Source of the DNA: Polytrichum commune
Lineage: Eukaryota; Streptophyta; Polytrichopsida; Polytrichales; Polytrichaceae
Length of the DNA stretch: 60,000 nucleotides
Direction: 5' to 3'
NCBI GenBank assembly: GCA_950295325.1
Contig: OX485805.1
Span: 44,418,758-44,478,757 of the forward strand
A model generated the notes under the pieces. The model did no database searches and was not told where the DNA came from. It worked only from the letters and a program-made list of their open reading frames with translations. The position numbers were made by a program, and so were the translations under genes. How positions within the stretch are numbered: the first letter of the stretch is position 1; each line of letters begins with the position of its first letter. Positions 1 through 12,020 of this stretch are shown piece by piece.

Positions 1-552
1 TCATAATATATTTAAAAATAAGCTTTCCGGGGTCATTTTCAATGCCCGACATGTCGGGAAATTGAGCTCCTCCAATGCTATCAGGTTGCTCACTCCAACC
101 AGGGATTCCTCCAAAGCCTCACATTCAAACATGCATAGTATTTTCAATTTTGTCAAGTTGCCAAGATATATAAAGTTTTTAAAAACTAAAAAATTCCATG
201 GAATTTTTAAGTTTTATAACTTTGAGTTCAATATTGTAAACAACTCAACACTTTAATAAAAAAATACAATATTCCTTCATAATATATAAAAAATAAGCTT
301 TCCGGGATCGTTTTCAATGCCCGACATGTCGGGAAATTGAGCTCCTCCAATGCTATCAAGTTGCTCACTCCAACCATGGATTCTTCCAAAGCCTCACATT
401 CAAACATGCACAGTATTTTCAATTTTGTCAAGTTGCCAAGATATATAAAGTTTTTAAAAACTAAAAAATTCCATGGAATTTTTAAGTTTTATAACTTTGA
501 ATTCAATATAGTAAACAACTCAACACTTTAATAAAAATATAAAATATTACTT
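1..552. repeat. Tandem ~275-bp repeat (2 copies plus start of a third)
   Basis: The block starting at 1 is repeated from about 278, and its first bases appear again at about 551. Each unit joins a piece of the LRR array (read on the minus strand) to an AT-rich tail that includes the stretch around 170-250. The units differ by only a few substitutions, so this is a recent tandem duplication at the 3' edge of the LRR relic. Confidence 0.85.
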
Positions 553-3376
553 CATAAAATATTTAAAAATAACCTTTCCGGGATCGTTTTCAATGCCCGA
601 CATATCTCGAAATTGACCTCCTCCAACGATATCAGGTTGCTTACTCCAACAGGGAATTCCTCCAAAGCCTCACATTCAAACATGAGCACTATTTTCAATT
701 TTGTGAAGTTGCCAAAGCTTTCCGGTATCGTTTTCAATTCCCGACATGTCCCGAAATCGAGCTCCTCAAGGTCTACAAGGTTGCTTACTCCAACCAGGAA
801 CTCCTCCAAAGCCTCACATTCAATCATGCCTAGTATTTTCAATTTCGTCAAGTTGCCAAAGCTCTCCAGGATCTTTTTCAATGCCCGACATGTCGGGAAA
901 TGAACCTCCTCAAGGGCAACGAGGTTGCTTACTCCAACACTGAATTCCTCCAAAGGCTCACATTCAAACATGCACAGTATTTTCAATTTTGTCGAGTTGC
1001 CAAAGCTTTCCGGTATCGTTTTCAATTCCCGACATGTCCCGAAATCGAGCTCCTCAAGGTCTACAAGGTTGCTTACTCCAACCGGGAACTCCTCCAAAGC
1101 CTCACATTCAAACATACCTAGTGTTTTCAATTTCGTCGAGTTCCCAAAGCTCTCCGGGATCGTTTTCAATGGCCGACATGTCCCGACATCAAGCTCCTCC
1201 AACGCTATCAGGTTGCTTACTCCAACAAGGAATTCCTCCAAAGCCCCAAACTCAAACATGCACAGTATTTTCAATTTTGTGGAGTTGCCAAAGCTTTCCG
1301 GTATCGTTCTCAATACTCGACATGTCCTGAAATTGAGCTCCTCCAGGGCTACTAGGTTGCTTACTCCAACCACAAATTCCTCCAAAGCCTCACATTAAAG
1401 CATGCCGTGTATTTTCAACTTTGTCGAGTTGCCAAAGCTCTCCGGGATCATTTTCAATGCCCGACATGTCCCGAAATCAAGTTCCTCCAGGGCTACTAGG
1501 TTGCTTACTCCAACCGGGAACTCCTCCAAAGCCTCACATTCAAGCATGCCTTGTATTTTCAATTTTGTCGAGTTGCCAAAGCTCTGCGGGATGATTTTCA
1601 ATGCCCGACATGTCCCGAAATGAAGCTCCTCAAGGACTACTAGGTTGCTTACTCCAACCAGGAACTCCTCCAAAGCCTCACATTCAAGCATGCCTTGTAT
1701 TTTCAATTTTGTCGAGTTGCCAAAGCTCTCCGGGATCGTTTTCAATGCCTGACATGTCGGGAAATTAAGCTCCTCCAACGCTATCAGGTTGCTTACTCCA
1801 ACAGGGAACTCATTCAAAGCCACACATTCAAGCATGCCATGTATTTTCAATTTTGTCAAGTTGCCAAAGCTTTCCGGTATCATTTTCAATTCCCGACATG
1901 TCCCGAAATTGAGCTCCTCAAGGGCTACAAGGTTGCTTACTCCAACCGGGAACTCCTCCAAAGCCACACATTCAAGCATGCCGTGTATTTTCAATTTTGT
2001 CGAGTAGCCAAAGCTCTCCGGGATCATTTTCAATGCCCAACATGTCCCAAAATTGAGCTCCTCCAGGCCTACTGGGTTGTTTTCTCCTACCGGGAACTCC
2101 TCCAAAGCCTCACATTCAAGCATGCCCTGTATTTTCACTTTTGTCGAGTTGCCAAAGCTCTCCGGGATCATTTTCAATGCCCGACATGTCCCGAAATGAA
2201 GCTCCTCAAGGGCTACGAGGTTGCTTACTCCAACCGGGAACTCCTCCAAAGCCTAACATTCAAACTTGCCTAGTATTTTCAATTTCGTCAAGTTGCGAAA
2301 GCTCTCCGGGATCGATTTCAATGCCCGACATGTCTCGAAATCGAGATCCTCCAGGGCTTCTAGGTTGCTTACTCCAACCACGAATTCCTCCCAAGCCTCA
2401 CCTTCAAGCATGCCCTGTATTTTCAATTTTGTCGAGTTGCCAAAACTCTGCGGGATAATTTTCAATGCCCGACATGTCCTGAAATGAAGCTCCTCAAGGG
2501 CTATGAGGTTGCTTACTCCAACAGGGAACTCCTCCAAAGCCTCACATTCAAACATGCGTTCTATATTCAATTTCGTCAAGTTGCCAAAGCTCTCCGGGAT
2601 CGTTTTCAATGCCCAACATATCGGGAAATTGAGCTCCTCCAACGCTATCAGGTTGCTTACTCCAGCAAGGAATTCCTCCAAAGCCTCAAATTCAAATATG
2701 CACAGTATTTTCAATTTTGTGAAATTGCCAAAGCTTTCCGGTATCGTTCTCAATACCCGACATGTCCTGAAATTGAGCTCCTCCATGACTACAGGGTTGC
2801 TTACTATAACCGGGAACTCCTCCAAAGCCACACATTCAAGCATGCCGTGTCTTTTCAATTTTGTCGAGTTGCCAAAGCTCTCCAGGATGATTTTCAATGC
2901 CCGACATGTCCTGAAATGAAGCTCCTCAAGGGCTACGAGGTTGCTTACTACAACAGGGACCTCCTCCAAAGCCACACATTCAAGCATGCCCCGTATTTTC
3001 AATTTTGTCGAGTTGCCAAAGCTTTCCGGGATGATTTTCAATGCCCGACATGTCCCGAAATGAAGCTCCTCAAGGGCTATGAGGTTGCTTACTCCAGCAG
3101 GGAACTCCCCCAAAGCCTCACATTCAAACATGCCTAGTATTTTCAATTTCCTCAAGTTGCCAAAGCTCTCCGGGATCGTTTTCAATGCCCGACATGTCGG
3201 GAAATTGAGCTCCTCCAAAGCTATCAGGTTGCTTACTCCAATAGGGAACTCCTCCAAAGCCTCACATTCAAACATGCGCAGTATTTTGAGTTTTGTCTAG
3301 TTGCCAATTCTTTTTGTGATTGTTTTCAATGGGTGACATGTTCCGAAATTGATCTTCTCAAAGGCTACGAGGTTGC
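552..3376 (-). pseudogene. Leucine-rich-repeat array of an NLR-like gene, decayed
   Basis: The minus strand encodes a nearly uninterrupted series of 48-residue units, each made of two 24-residue LRRs of the types LxxLxxLxxxCxxLKxIPESFGN and LxxLxxLxMxECEALEEFPVGVSNL. This is the plant NBS-LRR style of repeat, in which the LRR region senses ligands or guards a partner. About nineteen units fit between 552 and 3275. In-frame stops replace a Glu codon near 2250 (TAG) and near 1394 (TAA), and another TAG lies near 3297. No NB-ARC, TIR or coiled-coil domain is present. The array stops abruptly near 3376, where LINE sequence begins, so the 5' part is missing. The plus-strand frames through this array are shadows. 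It is most likely a 5'-truncated pseudogene; programmed fragments are a less likely alternative. Confidence 0.85.
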
Positions 3377-3389
3377 ATGGACCTTTCTG

Positions 3390-5640
3390 GTACGGCACTC
3401 AAACTAGTAAAAGCGAATGTCCGCAATTACATGTGATCAGGAAAGAAGGTATCACGAGCGAGAGCGAAGGTGAAATGGGACTCAACGGTCCTTCCCATAG
3501 TGCGTAGGTCAAACTACTAGTCAAACTACTGATAAGGGGACTAAGGGTAGGATACGAACCATGGAAAGTGCTTGTCCGCTTTCAAGTATCACAAACCAAA
3601 CAATTGCGACACGGGAAATGGCCGGCTCATGCGAACTGGATGATGAACGGACATAACTTGGTGAAACAAGGCTCCTTGATGTGGCAAGAAGTCATGAAGG
3701 CATGGAACACACTACAATCTGGAATAGAACAAGAAGACCTTACAAATTGGGTGGAGATCGCAAGGCAACCTCTATTCGGTAACAGAATGCTGACCAACAA
3801 AATGGGAATACAGTGGGGCACGGAAGTAAACTCAAACATGAGATGGTGGACTCAGAAGGAATACGGGGCCCTCAAAGACATTGCACGACCAGATGGCCAT
3901 GGTTGGCGTGCGTTCGTCGAACTCGTCTGACAGCGGCGCACCAGGGTAGCACCACCCCTATACACCAGACTGATACACAACATCCCATGGGATGCTACTC
4001 CAATTCCCACACAAACCATTGGCCAGTGACTCGCGCCTAAGGAAGAGGATGGATTCATCCGAATAGTGTACCACGTCCAAGAATCAATACCATTACGAGC
4101 CACCCTGAACCGCAAAGACCCTATAGAGAGAACACACATAATAGAACAAAATCACCAAATCACAGGGGTTCAAATTCGAGAAGTCCAAATAGTTTGTTGT
4201 GGGGGAGCAAAAACAATGGTGTTGGAATACAACCCCCACGAAACGGCAGAAGAAAACTACACATTATGACTGCACATTATGGGTAATGATTGGCTATGCA
4301 ACTTAGAATGGGATCATAAGGAGTGGGTCTGGAGACACATCAGCCTGCTTGCATAAACGACTATACTCAACTACTCCACCAAAAGAGGCTACATGGTAGC
4401 TCTTCGACAAAATAACCACACAATGAAAGTGGACGTTGAACTAGAATGAATCGGATACAATAGTAAAGCACGTGCCAAATCCTTCAACAGAATTTGACAT
4501 CCGTACCTACCAAGAAAGGTATCTGCCATGCAATGGTTGATACTAACAGAGGGACTACCAGTGGGCGCATGGAGAGAGAGAATTGGCTTACCTAATGAAT
4601 GCCAACTATGCCCCGCGCAGTCGAAGGGAACCTTCCAGCATGCTTTCGTGGAATGCCCAGCAGTTAGCCAAGCCTGGGAGCTCTTTCGCAATACGCGCAA
4701 TGCAGCTGGTCTGTCACTGGCCCATCACTCGTGGACCGACATGAGTAGAGGACTTATGAACGAAGCACCAGGACCCACTATGGAAGAAGATCTTAGATGG
4801 GGCAATGTAGCCGATGTCACCGTAACAACAGACATGTAGTGGGACATTCTAAGAGCACAACGGTTCTGGAACATATGGTGCCAAGGAATGGAGCTGGCAT
4901 TCCGAGAAGAACATTTTCATTTAGGAGTCGTCCTTTGGCATGCATGGAGAAATATGATTTACTGCGGGATGGAGGCGTACAAGGAATTATTCAGACACAA
5001 AAGAAACGAGGAGAAGATGCAAGAATGGATAACCTATTTCCAGAAAATATGGGAAACCTCCAACATATTCAGCAGACTTACCAACGGAACCATCAAACAT
5101 TCTCACTCCGCACCAGGCCTTCCTACCGCAACACCTAGGGGCATGGAATGCTCCACCAACTCGCATAAACCGCCTTTCCCCCTCGCCGGATCACGAAGCC
5201 GAATTCACAGCCCGCATGGACTTTGAGCAGATTGTTGAAGACTTCCTCCAAGAAGCAGCAAGCAATTGGCGACCTGCTCCACAGGGGGAAGAAAGGGATA
5301 GCCAGATCCCCTCAGAGCACCCTCCAACCGTGACACCACCCAAGAGCCGGCACAACACGAGGGACACTGAGACACACCAACCTTGCAATGAGGAATGTCG
5401 AGCACCGCCTGAACAAGACAAAAGACCTACCCCCCTCCTCGGTCAACCCCAAAGCAAGACGGAAGGAAGGACAAAAATACCTTGCCAACAGCCTAGACAA
5501 GTTCAGAGTCAAAACAAGCAAGACAAGGACAATCATCTCTGTCCCCCCCGCCCACAACCACAAACAAAAGCCAAAAACTACGGAAAACCTACAAGGCAGG
5601 GGAATCCTCAACCTCCCACCAGGAAAATCTGACAACCAAA
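3390..5640 (+). mobile_element. 5'-truncated LINE (non-LTR retrotransposon), 3' part
   Basis: The plus strand holds the C-terminal part of a LINE ORF2 in several frames, starting directly after the LRR relic. The reverse-transcriptase and endonuclease domains are absent, consistent with 5' truncation during target-primed insertion. I see no clear poly-A tail; sequence without recognisable content continues to about 6300. A proline- and Gln-rich open frame at 5216-5632 (138 codons from a Met) follows the zinc-binding region and may be the tail of ORF2 or untranslated sequence. Confidence 0.65.
3560..5226 (+). pseudogene. LINE ORF2 C-terminal region with RT zinc-binding motif, frameshifted
   Basis: A frame at 3568-3930 reads like the segment after the reverse transcriptase of plant LINEs (motif IARQPLFGNRMLTNKMG). 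A second frame at 4528-4839 contains the zf-RVT type zinc-binding motif CQLCPAQSKGTFQHAFVECP, a C-x2-C...H...C arrangement. A third frame at 4888-5226 carries the Trp-rich tail after it. The three pieces belong to one protein broken by frameshifts and stops between about 3930 and 4900. In intact elements ORF2 encodes endonuclease and reverse transcriptase; nothing catalytic remains here. The assignment rests on the zinc motif and the order of the pieces. Confidence 0.65.
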
Positions 5641-8370
5641 GCCACAACCAACTCCCAACAATTGGAGACACGATCCACCCTTTGAGGCAGATCACCACAC
5701 CACCCCTCGAGGCAAACCAGTCGACAAGGGATAGGCACTCACACGACCCTTGACAGGAAAGAAGAGGCATTGCAAGAACTCCATCCTAACTATGACTATA
5801 CTACCCAGATAGGCATTGGCGCCGAGAAGCACAGAAAGCAAAACTCGGAATGGGGGGAGGGAGACCCTAGGCCGACTCTTACAAGGATCAAGCTGACGAG
5901 TCGCCCAAAGCTCCTCGGTCGATTTGGACTGCACGCATGTCGGGGACGCGCTAAGAGCCGCCCGGACTCACCGCTGACTCGAGACGATCCCCCTTCGCCA
6001 CTTGCCCCTTGGGGCCACGACAGTACTAAAGAATCATATAGAGGAGAGACACAGGGGATTGCGAATCAAAGCGGATCGACCTCAAGGGTCCAGTACGGCA
6101 GGGGATGGGATGCCCATGCGGTTGCCCGCTCTATACCAGGGAATGGCCTGACGATCCCAACACTTGACCACGTCACCTTGGTACCCCCATCTGCGAATCG
6201 CAGATCGCCCTTCGACCTCGGGGGGTTCACTCCCTCTTATATTTTGCATACACGTGCGTTCGGGACCTATTTATTGGGGGAGTTATTTACCTTGCAGAAA
6301 ATATTATAAGGTGATGGTATTTTGCTTGTAAAAAGCCTGAAAATACTATATGAGATGGTATTTTACATGTAAACATGTTTCATTATTTAGAAATCCCCTA
6401 TTTTACATGTACAATTTTTACAAAATTTATCTATAATGAATATATTGGACTCTATTTTTTATCGCACGTTGTTCTACGATTTTCGCCAGTGAACCCCCCG
6501 AGCCTTCGACCATTATAAAGCCACTGCCCCTACACAACCGCCCCCCAACCCTTACAGGTTTGTTATACAACGGCTTGGGTTGTCCGAAGCAGCCTTCGAG
6601 AACAACATTACTCAAGAAATCAACGAACTGCTGGCTGAAATTGGCACCACTTGACGACAAGTGTTTCTTCAAGAGCCTCCCCCTCCCCCCACCCCACCCA
6701 CCCACGCCACCTGAACGAGTCCTCACGAAGGAGGATCGTATGCGCCTCTTCCGAGAAACAAGATTCCCCACAACTGGAACCATGCTTGGGGTATACATAT
6801 GGGTTGCGAACTTGGGGGAGGCACGCTTCAACTTCGACACCGACTTCAATCCTCTGCGCCTTGGTCTTTTGGATGCGAATGATTGACACTCAATCGCTTG
6901 GTCAACTGAACGCCCGGCCTCTGGCCTCAGACCGACTCTCCATCCCCTGCATTGGGGGATCAGCGTCCTCGTCGGCCTCTCTCCGGTGTTGGGCGCCACT
7001 CCCTTCGCGCTCGAACGGCCCCGAAGGCTGGAAGGCAGGAGTGACTTCCTGCCTTGCCCTCCATCCACGCATCCGGGGCCCTGCCACCCGCTTTGGGACC
7101 CCAGCGACCCGCAGGGGGCCTTCTCGCGACTCCACCTGGCGCTGGGATGGGACCCCCGCCCTCCCTCTTGCTTTCTGACTTTTCATTAGATGGTTAGTTG
7201 GCCGTTGTTCCTGCCCCCCCCCCCCCCCTTCGCCGTGAACCGGCTCCCCCCGCCCTTCGTGGGCCTTTGTATTTTGGTTACCTCTCATTTAAACCTCGGT
7301 GAGGTCTTTACCGCTACAAGTGCCATTTGACGCTCTGATTGCTAATGTTTTGGAGATGCAGCAGATGTGGTGGAGCTTCTTCACAATCAATTACCCACTC
7401 TGCGATTTACCAAAGGACGAACTAGTTGTGTCAATGAGGTGTAGCTGTTGTAGTGCATCACCTCATATAGTGAGTTATTTCCTATCAGTGTTAGAATATG
7501 TGTGTAGTGAATCACCTCATATGTCATAGCCCTATGATCACAACCTTCAAATACAAAGCATGAGATGGACAGAATGGGGTTTGCAATGACCTAGGTTCCA
7601 TTAATTACTAGGTTCCATTACAGCGAATTGGGAATGCATGGCCACATTGGAATTATAATTTTCAACAATTGACATCATGTTCTCTGTAGGCATGAAAAGC
7701 AAGATTGGGCACACTATAATCCAAATACAATGCCATCTCACCATTTAAGAAAACTTATGATGTTTGTCCAGACTTTATAAGGATTAGTCAATTTATAACG
7801 TGTGAGCAAAAGCCAAGGCAACTTCAAATTCAGGGGAAAATTGTTTTGGACAACATTACCGTAATCACATCAATCTATTGGATGATTGCCTACAAAATGC
7901 AGGGTTGCAATTTTGATCCTTTGTTTCTATAAATTATAGCCGTGAGAACTTAAAGGGCGAATTATGATTTAAATGGATGTTGAATGGATTGCAACAAATT
8001 GCTATAAATGGAATTCCATATTAGTATTGAATAGCTTACCTCTGCCCATTATTTCTTCAAGAACCTGCTCTTCCTCCATCCTTGGCTTCTCTTTCTGCAA
8101 TGGCCTTCAAACCCAGTGAATTTTTCAGCAAGGATGCCCAATCTCGCCGATTTACGTCCAATTTCTCAAAGACTTTAGGCAATTCGCATTCAAAAAGTTA
8201 TGCCATTCAAAAACAATGGAGTCAATGCGGCCAACTAAAAATACTCGGGCAGAGTTTACACGAAGGCTTGCCTTTATGGGATCTGCCCTTTCTGAAGACT
8301 TGGTATGATATTTAAACGAACGCATTACGGGTGGCTTGGAATGCACTATGCCATGTGAATCCTTCTCATG
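5640..8370. other. No recognisable gene
   Basis: Overlapping open frames on both strands (for example 6560-6886 plus, 6427-7068 minus, 6651-7178 plus) lie in a GC-rich part and match no family I recognise. Open frames on both strands at once are expected from base composition alone. A run of C's lies at about 7216-7230. From 7300 to 8370 the sequence is AT-rich with no convincing reading frame. Confidence 0.5.
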
Positions 8371-8375
8371 TGTTA

Positions 8376-8418
8376 AGCCGGGGAAGGCCCTTTGTGTTGG
8401 GCTTTCCCCGGAACATGG
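8376..8418. repeat. Short hairpin, repeated in inverted form near 9160-9195
   Basis: The sequence reads GCCGGGGAAGGCC...GGGCTTTCCCCGG, which folds back on itself. A related block, GGGAAAGCC...GGCCTTCCCC, lies at about 9158-9193 in the opposite sense. The pair could mark the ends of an insertion of about 0.8 kb that contains the MITE at 8503-8851. I could not find flanking target duplications. Confidence 0.4.
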
Positions 8419-8502
8419 CGGGGTTGGGCCCTAAGGCCAAGGTGCAACTTGGCGTATTAAAGCTTTGGACCATCTTTTTAGGTGTAACAGTGCATGCATT
8501 GC

Positions 8503-8851
8503 ACTACACTAAATTTGATATTTAGTGTCACTATGGTAACTTTCCGGATGACACTTCTTATGAATAAATGAACAAATATTGTCATGGAGGATGGATGAGT
8601 TCATCCATTGGCCAAAACCCTACGTTCTCTTGTCAGCAACTGGTGATGACATATTGTCATGGATGATTGAAAATTGGCTGCAAAAACACTTGTTACGTGT
8701 CAGTAATTGCAACACTAGAAACTGTGGTGCCCCCAAAAATTTACAAGGTTTGGGTTCATACTTAGTGTTGGTGACACTATACCACAGTATACAATTAGTA
8801 TTGAGGAAGACAATTAGAATTGGTGACACTAAATATCATATTTAGTGTAGT
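8503..8851. mobile_element. MITE with palindromic ACTACACTAAAT ends
   Basis: The left end (8503-8531) and the right end (8823-8851) are inverted copies of each other over 29 bp with one mismatch. Each end is itself nearly palindromic (ACTAAAT...ATTTAGT). The interior of about 290 bp shows no reading frame. The same end sequence recurs at 47438-47774 and in the copy split by element 2 (about 24045-24239 plus 39944-40094), so this is a small dispersed family. Its source transposase is unknown. Confidence 0.7.
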
Positions 8852-9194
8852 ACATGACGTATGCCCTAATTAAGGGAGATATCGCTTTATAACACGAACT
8901 CCTTTGTAAGGGAAAATGATGAACTATGCCGTTTATCCCAATTAATGTGTCCTATTATTCGGACTCATGCAATGCAATAATGTGTTACTGAGGAGTTCGG
9001 TTGTTACTAACGAAAGTTTAGTAGGTTATTCTGACATTAAAAAACACAGATGACTCTGCTTGGTAGAATATTACATTCTCATTAAATAGTTATAGCACTG
9101 CGTAGCTCCAATTATGAACACGCATTAATTAGGATAACCAGTGTAGTACTTTACGTTTTGGGAAAGCCCCCACTCAAGGCCTTCCCCGACATAC

Positions 9195-9535
9195 AGAGTG
9201 GAAGGGAGGGGGAAGAGGAAGAAAGGAAGTGAAGTGAGCAACATCAGAGGAAGGGAGAGGGAAGAGGAAGAAAGGAAGTGAAGTGAGCTACATCAGAGGA
9301 AGGGAGAGGGAGAGGAGCGAGAGAGACAGGAAGAAAAGAAACAGATAGAGAAAGAGAAGCAGCCTAGAGGAATCAGAAGTGAGAGACAGAGAGAAGCAGC
9401 CTAGAGGAATTAGAAGTGAGAGACAGAGAGAAGCAGCCTAGAGGAATTAGAAGCGAGAGACAGAGAGGAGCCTAGAGGAATTAGGAGTGAGAGACAGAGA
9501 GAAGTAGCCTAGAGGAGAGAGAGAGAGAAGGCGAA
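9195..9535. repeat. Purine-rich tandem repeats
   Basis: A unit of about 60 bp built on GGAAGTGAAGTGAGC is repeated at about 9200-9310. It is followed by four to five copies of a roughly 37-bp unit containing GAAGCAGCCTAGAGGAATTAG between about 9355 and 9520. The whole stretch is almost purely A and G on the plus strand. Confidence 0.8.
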
Positions 9536-9564
9536 ATGACAAAACCTCCGACAAGCAGTCCATC

Positions 9565-9895
9565 AGAATGGAGGACCACGATGTGCAATTGGAGCCTCTC
9601 ATGGTAGTCGCGAGAAACCGGGATGAGCCGATAATTCCCTTAGACTTCTCATGTGAAAATCACTAAGCATGAATGCAGACAGGAGTTGAGTATCTATATG
9701 CCGTCCACGCCTGACGTGCTGCGTCGAAGAACCCAGCTAAAGTCGATTCAGCACTTGCCACTTTATGAACTAGGATTCCTTCATTCTGGAAGTCTTGCAA
9801 AACAAATGCTAGATACAATCCACTTTGAAGAGAAGGCTAGAAGACATGGAGTATACATGCATGTCAAGATATCTACACCCATATCCATATGTTAG
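9565..9895 (+). other. Two short open frames, unidentified
   Basis: After the purine-rich repeats, a 33-codon frame starts with ATG at 9569. It is followed by an 80-codon frame at 9653-9895 with a normal-looking composition (MPSTPDVLRRRTQLKSIQHL and a following helical, charged stretch). They could be exons of a decayed gene or chance frames. No domain is recognisable and no splice signals are persuasive. Confidence 0.2.
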
Positions 9896-10159
9896 CACTC
9901 CTACATACAACTTCTTAAACACTCGTGATGTTTAACTTACCACACTAGAATCGAAGTTTGTTGAATATTGCAGCACATCACCATCGACCCCTGCAACTCC
10001 TCCAACATTTTGAGAGTTGCTCCAACCAAATGAAACCTAACTGGAAGGATAAAAAAACACACATACACACACCACACCACAAAGTACAGACTAGGGTCTG
10101 CAAGAACTTAGAAGGTGGAAATCGTCCACCGAGTCCAGAGGTTGCGTCCCTGACCTGGC

Positions 10160-10430
10160 TTGGTTGTTGAGTACTCCAGTCCAAGAACAGTGTCCGGGGA
10201 GGGTTTTGAGTATAGTCTGTCAAGACCCTAGTGTTTCCAAGTCCAACCAGTTACATGTTGTGATCTGGCGGTGTTTCTTTATTAATTTGAGGTATATCTC
10301 ATAGATTTCTCTAGAATGATCTATAATCTTTTTGGAAATTTTGAACTTCAACCGGTGATTTGTCAATCTCGACCGGTTCATTGGTAACTAGCTACTGTCG
10401 GTTCTGCCCATTCATTCCTGGGGAAGCAAA
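10160..10430 (+). repeat. Dispersed repeat, copy a (probably copia leader/LTR)
   Basis: The stretch holding TCAAGACCCTAGTG, CAACCAGTTACATGTT and GAACTTCAACCGGT recurs, diverged, at about 55095-55300. Its first part recurs at 58415-58500, directly upstream of a copia-type gag frame. That position suggests the family is LTR or leader sequence of a copia element. Confidence 0.55.
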
Positions 10431-12020
10431 CAAAACACATTATAATAATACAGGAGCCACGTGAAAATAACATTAAAGAAGTTCTGAGTCGTACTAGGCG
10501 GCCGATTTTTTGGCCCGATGCCTGCATGACTAGCTCTATGTATAGTTATTTAAATGAGACGTACAGAACAATGCACCTCACACGTTCTACAGGGCACATA
10601 ATCTGGATGACATTAGGTAGGAGCTCCTGCCATAATGCAACTCGTGTTCATCAAGACAGTTAAATATGATTGTATGTACGATTGCAGCCCACGATGCAAC
10701 GATAAATAAGAGTAGACATTATATCAGGTGATTTGAGACTTTTCATTGTCTTAGATTAATATAGAGATGACCACAATATGAGGAAGTCGTCTTAAACATA
10801 GGTTACAGTATATTGACAAGCTATGTATTATTAGTCCAATCTCAAAGTTAATGATTGGTCAATATAAGTACATTAGCCACAGCACTTGAAACCTATTTTT
10901 ATTCTCCTTTTTTAGTAGGACACATTTGGGAAACACAAAAAAAATCATATTATCGAGGTGTCGTCTTCTCATTAATCTGACAAATGGCGTAAAGTTGTCG
11001 TATTATTGAGGGAATACTAAAACATAAGTAATATGAGCTTTAAAATATATACAACGAGTTTAAGCAATATAGATGGTATGAAATATTAATTTATAACTCC
11101 AAAAAAATACAAATATTCTCAAGAACTCTTGAAATAGGAGTCCAAAAATCTCTGGTGTTGCCTAGTACCCAAGTCAACAATTGTTGTCTCATCTTAATTC
11201 CCTATTAACTTTTGAAAGCTAATAATTTCATTAACACCAAAATATAAAGAGTTTTCTTATAAGAAACTAGACAACAATGATGCATGACGTTTAGCAACAT
11301 ACTAGAGGCCACCCTAATCCTAACATTGCCCATCCTACACTAGTAACCCTAATTATCATTAAGTTCCCAATGATAAGTGAAGTTCTCAAGTAGTTCGCAA
11401 GTCAAAATGGATGTACTTTAGATGTACATAACTTAAATGAACATAATTTTAGCATTAACTACCTCTTTAATATGACAAAACGGAGATTCTAATGTTGCAT
11501 TATCGAGTGTCGTGATCGTATAAAAGAGGGAGTTTTGAACTAAAAAGTTTGGTCTCACAAAAAATTGTCGTAATACCGAGGGTGGTGTATAAATGAGACT
11601 GTGTTGTATTAGGTTAGCATGTACAACATAAAACTAAAGAAATACATACATATTGAATCTAGAATAAACTTCAAATCCTTCAACTTACAAAACTAGGGTG
11701 TAATAAAGGCATATTGATTGCACATAGGAGTTTTGTCCCAAGAAATTATTGAAATAAAAATTATATTTAATGGATATTTATTTGACCCCAAACATAATAA
11801 GGTTTGTAAGTAACCCAAAGTCTAGCCCAATTGTATTAAATGTACAATGCACATAGACTTACTAGTAATTTACTATAACTTTAAACATGCTAAATATATT
11901 ATAATAGGTCAAGTTCAGAAATGTTGGATATTATTGGTGGTTGTTCACAACCAAACAACTTGACTTCTACCAAGTTCTCACTGACTTGATTCATCCGTGA
12001 GGTGAGCAAGGTTGTCTTTT
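10430..12020. other. AT-rich, no gene seen
   Basis: No reading frame of note. A degenerate motif of the type GTCGTATTATCGAGG recurs near 10957, 10998, 11505 and 11566 in both orientations, which suggests decayed inverted-repeat transposon ends. Confidence 0.45.

Noticed and set aside
6427-7190. Coding gene on either strand in the GC-rich part.
   Set aside because: Frames on both strands overlap, no domain or splice signal supports any, and low-complexity proline runs dominate.
11860-11890. A possible left terminus of element 0 (AGTA then AATTTACTATAACTTTAA).
   Set aside because: The resemblance to the element end is too weak and the distance to the gene I relic is shorter than in the other copies; it could be chance in AT-rich DNA.
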